This document shows, piece by piece, positions 57,501 to 63,500 of a stretch of 64,000 bases of DNA. Below the pieces are notes generated by a model. That model did not search any database and was not told where the DNA came from. It saw only the letters and a list, made by a program, of their open reading frames with translations. Where the stretch lies: assembly GCA_037039925.1 (NCBI GenBank), contig JAXRKP010001358.1, positions 70,190 through 134,189 on the forward strand, written 5' to 3'. The position numbers were made by a program, and so were the translations under genes. Source of the stretch: Doris montereyensis (taxonomy: Eukaryota > Mollusca > Gastropoda > Nudibranchia > Dorididae). Numbering within the stretch: position 1 is the stretch's first letter; every line of letters starts with the position of its first letter.

Positions 57501-60500
57501 CACAAGGAAGAGTGGGACAGGCCCCTGACACTCTCTACTGCTCAACAATGACTAATCAAAAACTTGCATCTTTAAAATATACACCAACACTAGAGTAATC
57601 ATGTCATTCATATCATTACATGAAACATCTCTAATCCCATAACAAGCATGTGGTAACATATATGCTCTACTGTCTTCAACAATATGTTGAAAACACAACA
57701 ACAAAAAACTACCTCAATGACTTCAACATAGGGGACATAGTCTAATCCTTATCATGGCAGATTCAACTATTCTCAGGATTCAGATGATCAAGCATCTGTA
57801 TCCCTAACAATGAAATAACTCTACATTTAAACTCAACTACCTGAAATACAATCAAGTACACTTCACACATCAATAAATTCTACATTAAAACTTGCTCCAT
57901 GGCATTTGACCCTTCCCCTGATACATACCCTACCTAATGACAAAGGCTTGTCCGATGAGGGAAACAACAAAGACAAATCTCACACTATTTAATGGACAAC
58001 GCACCTTGGCTTGGGCACAACTTGAGAGTTGTGCAGACTGTCTTTGGAGATATCTGTGTAAGTAGTTGAACCAATATCGGGAAGTACTGCTTTATAAGAC
58101 CATCACACTCTGATTTCACACTTGCTGGAAGCACATCACATACTTGTTCTAATGCTTGCTCTATTTCTTGCTGTTGAAAATTAAAAAATAAAGAAAATAA
58201 AAAGAAAGATAGAATTCATTCACATTCAACATATCGGTGCAATTTATGCTTGTTTGTTGGGCCTGAAAAAGGCAACTAAACAGACAAAGAAAAGTGTGCA
58301 ATATTTTACTTGAAGATCTTCTAAATATCAATACAAAAATGTGCTCTTTCCCTTCATGTTCTTTTATGGCTTGGTTTTCTGTTTGTCGCTTTGTGTGAAG
58401 AAGATGAAGATGGGTGGATTGCTTTTCAGTTTCCTTTCTTTTGCTTCCCATCTATGAAATATTCCTATTAAACCTGTGTACAAGTTCCCAATCCCTACAA
58501 CTTAGATTTACCTGTGTGGCATTATCCTTAAGCTCGTCTTCCAAATAATTCATTACAAATTCACAGATTGTGCAAAACTGGCCTGCTGCTGCTTTGGGTG
58601 GCTTTGGCATCTCAACTTTAGCTGAAATAGAAGAAATCATATAAACCTTTTTACACCTAATCAAGATGGAAAGTCAAAATGGCTGCTTCAGAAATACATT
58701 GCTGTTACTTTATGCCCTCTTAAGCTACACTTCACAAACAGAAACAAATTTGTATAAATCACATGTTACTGGCCTTATTAACTATGGATTTACTCAAGTC
58801 TACAAGAGACTCAAAGAAAATGATTTTTACACACCTTTTAATTTCAAGTCTCAATCTCTATCTCTTTAGCTTACTCTTTCGTCCTTTCACAGATAACAGT
58901 ATTTTGCTACAACTATAGCTTTCTTCCTAAACATATTCACACAAGGAAGAGTGGGACAGGCCCCTGACACTCTCTACTGCTCAACAATGACTAATCAAAA
59001 ACTTGCATCTTTAAAATATACACCAACACTAGAGTAATCATGTCATTCATATCATTACATGAAACATCTCTAATCCCATAACAAGCATGTGGTAACATAT
59101 ATGCTCTACTGTCTTCAACAATATGTTGAAAACACAATAACAAAAAACTAACTCAATGACTTCAACATAGGGGGACATAGTCTAATCCTTATCATGGCAG
59201 ATTCAACTATTCTCAGGATTCAGATGATCAAGTATCTGTATCCCTAACAATGAAATAACTCTACATTTAAACTCAACTACCTGAAATACAATCAAGTACA
59301 CTTCACACATCAATAAATTCTACATTAAAACTTGCTCCATGGCATTTGACCCTTCCCCTGATACATACCCTACCTAATGACAAAGGCTTGTCCGATGAGG
59401 GAAACAACAAAGACAAATCTCACACTATTTAATGGACAACGCACCTTGGCTTGGGCACAACTTGAGAGTTGTGCAGACTGTCTTTGGAGATATCTGTGTA
59501 AGTAGTTGAACCAATATCGGGAAGTACTGCTTTATAAGACCATCACACTCTGATTTCACACTTGCTGGAAGCACATCACATACTTGTTCTAATGCTTGCT
59601 CTATTTCTTGCTGTTGAAAATTAAAAAATAAAGAAAATAAAAAGAAAGATAGAATTCATTCACATTCAACATATCGGTTGCAATTTATGCTTGTTCGTTG
59701 GGCCTGAAAAGGCAACTAAACAGACAAAGAAAAGTGTGCAATATTTTACTTGAAGATCTTCTAAATATCAATACAAAAATGTGCTCTTTCCTTCATGTTC
59801 CTTTTATGGCTTGGTTTTCTGTTTGTCGCTTTGTGTGAAGAAGATGAAGATGGGTGGATTGCTTTTCAGTTTCCTTTCTTTTGCTTCCCATCTATGAAAT
59901 ATTCCTATTAAACCTGTGTACAAGTTCCCAATCCCTACAACTTAGATTTACCTGTGTGGCATTATCCTTAAGCTCGTCTTCCAAATAATTCATTACAAAT
60001 TCACAGATTGTGCACAACTGGCCTGCTGCTGCTTTGGGTGGCTTTGGCATCTCAACTTTAGCTGAAATGGAAGAAATCATATAAACCTTTTTACACCTAA
60101 TCAAGATGGAAAGTCAAAATGGCTGCTTCAGAAATACATTGCTGTTACTTTATGCCCTCTTAAGCTACACTTCACAAACAGAAACAAATTTGTATAAATC
60201 ACATGTTACTGGCCTTATTAACTATGGATTTACTCAAGTCTACAAGAGACTCAAAGAAAATGATTTTTACACACCTTTCAATTTCAAGTCTCAATCTCTA
60301 TCTCTTTAGCTTACTCTTTCGTCCTTTTACAGATAACAGTATTTTGGTATAACTATAGCTTTCTTTCTAAACATATTCACACAAGGAAGAGTGGGACAGG
60401 CCCCTGACACTCTCTACTGCTCAACAATGACTAATCAAAAACTTGCATCTTTAAAATATACACCAACACTAGAGTAATCATGTCATTCATATCATTACAT

Positions 60501-63500
60501 GAAACATCTCTAATCCCATAACAAGCATGTGGTAACATATATGCTCTACTGTCTTCAACAATATGTTGAAAACACAATAACAAAAAACTAACTCAATGAC
60601 TTCAACATAGGGGGACATAGTCTAATCCTTATCATGGCAGATTCAACTATTCTCAGGATTCAGATGATCAAGTATCTGTATCCCTAACAATGAAATAACT
60701 CTACATTTAAACTCAACTACCTGAAATACAATCAAGTACACTTCACACATCAATAAATTCTACATTAAAACTTGCTCCATGGCATTTGACCCTTCCCCTG
60801 ATACATACCCTACCTAATGACAAAGGCTTGTCCGATGAGGGAAACAACAAAGACAAATCTCACACTATTTAATGGACAACGCACCTTGGCTTGGGCACAA
60901 CTTGAGAGTTGTGCAGACTGTCTTTGGAGATATCTGTGTAAGTAGTTGAACCAATATCGGAAGTACTGCTTTATAAGACCATCACACTCTGATTTCACAC
61001 TTGCTGGAAGCACATCACATACTTGTTCTAATGCTTGCTCTATTTCTTGCTGTTGAAAATTAAAAAATAAAGAAAATAAAAAGAAAGATAGAATTCATTC
61101 ACATTCAACATATCGGTGCAATTTATGCTTGTTCGTTGGGCCTGAAAAAGGCAACTAAACAGACAAAGAAAAGTGTGCAATATTTTACTTGAAGATCTTC
61201 TAAATATCAATACAAAAATGTGCTCTTTCCCTTCATGTTCCTTTTATGGCTTGGTTTTCTGTTTGTCGCTTTGTGTGAAGAAGATGAAGATGGGTGGATT
61301 GCTTTTCAGTTTCCTTTCTTTTGCTTCCCATCTATGAAATATTCCTATTAAACCTGTGTACAAGTTCCCAATCCCTACAACTTAGATTTACCTGTGTGGC
61401 ATTATCCTTAAGCTCGTCTTCCAAATAATTCATTACAAATTCACAGATTGTGCAAAACTGGCCTGCTGCTGCTTTGGGTGGCTTTGGCATCTCAACTTTA
61501 GCTGAAATAGAAGAAATCATATAAACCTTTTTACACCTAATCAAGATGGAAAGTCAAAATGGCTGCTTCAGAAATACTTTGCTGTTACTTTATGCCCTCT
61601 TAAGCTACACTTCACAAACAGAAACAAATTTGTATAAATCACATGTTACTGACCTTATTAACTATGGATTTACTCAAGTCTACAAGAGACTCAAAGAAAA
61701 TGATTTTTACACACCTTTTAATTTCAAGTCTCAATCTCTATCTCTTTAGCTTACTCTTTCGTCCTTTCACAGATAACAGTATTTTGCTACAACTATAGTT
61801 TCTTCCTAAATATATTCACACAAGGAAGAGTGGGACAGGCCCCTGACACTCTCTACTGCTCAACAATGACTAATCAAAAACTTGCATCTTTAAAATATAC
61901 ACCAACACTAGAGTAATCATGTCATTCATATCATTACATGAAACATTTCTAATCCCATAACAAGCATGTGGTAACATATATGCTCTACTGTCTTCAACAA
62001 TATGTTGAAAACACAACAACAAAAAACTACCTCAATGACTTCAACATAGGGGGACATAGTCTAATCCTTATCATGGCAGATTCAACTATTCTCAGGATTC
62101 AGATGATCAAGCATCTGTATCCCTAACAATGAAATAACTCTACATTTAAACTCAACTACCTGAAATACAATCAAGTACACTTCACACATCAATAAATTCT
62201 ACATTAAAACTTGCTCCATGGCATTTGACCCTTCCCCTGATACATACCCTACCTAATGACAAAGGCTTGTCCGATGAGGGAAACAACAAAGACAAATCTC
62301 ACACTATTTAATGGACAACGCACCTTGGCTTGGGCACAACTTGAGAGTTGTGCAGACTGTCTTTGGAGATATTTGTGTAAGTAGTTGAACCAATATCGGG
62401 AAGTACTGCTTTATAAGACCATCACACTCTGATTTCACACTTGCTGGAAGCACATCACATACTTGTTCTAATGCTTGCTCTATTTCTTGCTGTTGAAAAT
62501 TAAAAAATAAAGAAAATAAAAAGAAAGATAGAATTCATTCACATTCTACATATCAGTGCAATTTATGCTTGTTCGTTGGGCCTGAAAAGGCAACTAAACA
62601 GACAAAGAAAAGTGTGCAATATTTTACTTGAAGATCTTCTAAATATCAATACAAAAATGTGCTCTTTCCCTTCATGTTCTTTTATGGCTTGGTTTTCTGT
62701 TTGTCGCTTTGTGTGAAGAAGATGAAGATGGGTGGATTGCTTTTCAATTTCCTTTCTTTTGCTTCCCATCTATGAAATATTCCTATGAAACCTGTGTACA
62801 AGTTCCCAATCCCTACAACTTAGATTTACCTGTGTGGCATTATCCTTAAGCTCGTCTTCCAAATAATTCATTACAAATTCACAGATTGTGCACAACTGGC
62901 CTGCTGCTGCTTTGGGTGGCTTTGGCATCATCAGATTCTCATCTCAACTGATTAGCTGAAATGGAAGAAATCATATAAACCTTTTTACACCTAATCAAGA
63001 TGGAAAGACAAATCTCTATTAATGGACAAATGGCTTGCACAACTTGAGAGTTTGCAGAAATACATTGCTGTTACTTTATGCCCTCTTAAGCTACACTTCA
63101 CAAACAGAAACAAATTTAAAGAAAATAAAAAGAAAGATAGAATTCATTCATGTTACTGGCCTTATTAACTATGGATTTACTCAATATCAATACAAAAAGA
63201 TGACTCAAAGAAAATGATTTTTACACATAAACCTTTCAATTTCAAAGTCTCAATCTCTATCTCTTTAGCTTACTCTTTGCTTTGCATCTCAACCTGAAAT
63301 AGAAGAAATCATATAAACAGATAACAGTATTTTGGTATAACTATAGCTTTCAAATTTTCTAAACATATTCACACAAGGAAGAGTGGGACAGGATTTTTAC
63401 ACACCTTTTAATTTCAAGACATCTCTCTACTGCTCAACAATGACTAATCAAAAACTTGCATCTTTAAAATATACACCAACACTAGAGTAATCATGTCATT

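Noticed and set aside
51459..61749. A 67-residue plus-strand frame conserved in array copies (starting MESQNGCFRN)
   Set aside because: It lies in the intron between modules, antisense to the gene, and is conserved only because the whole unit is recently duplicated. Single-base changes fall anywhere in codons.
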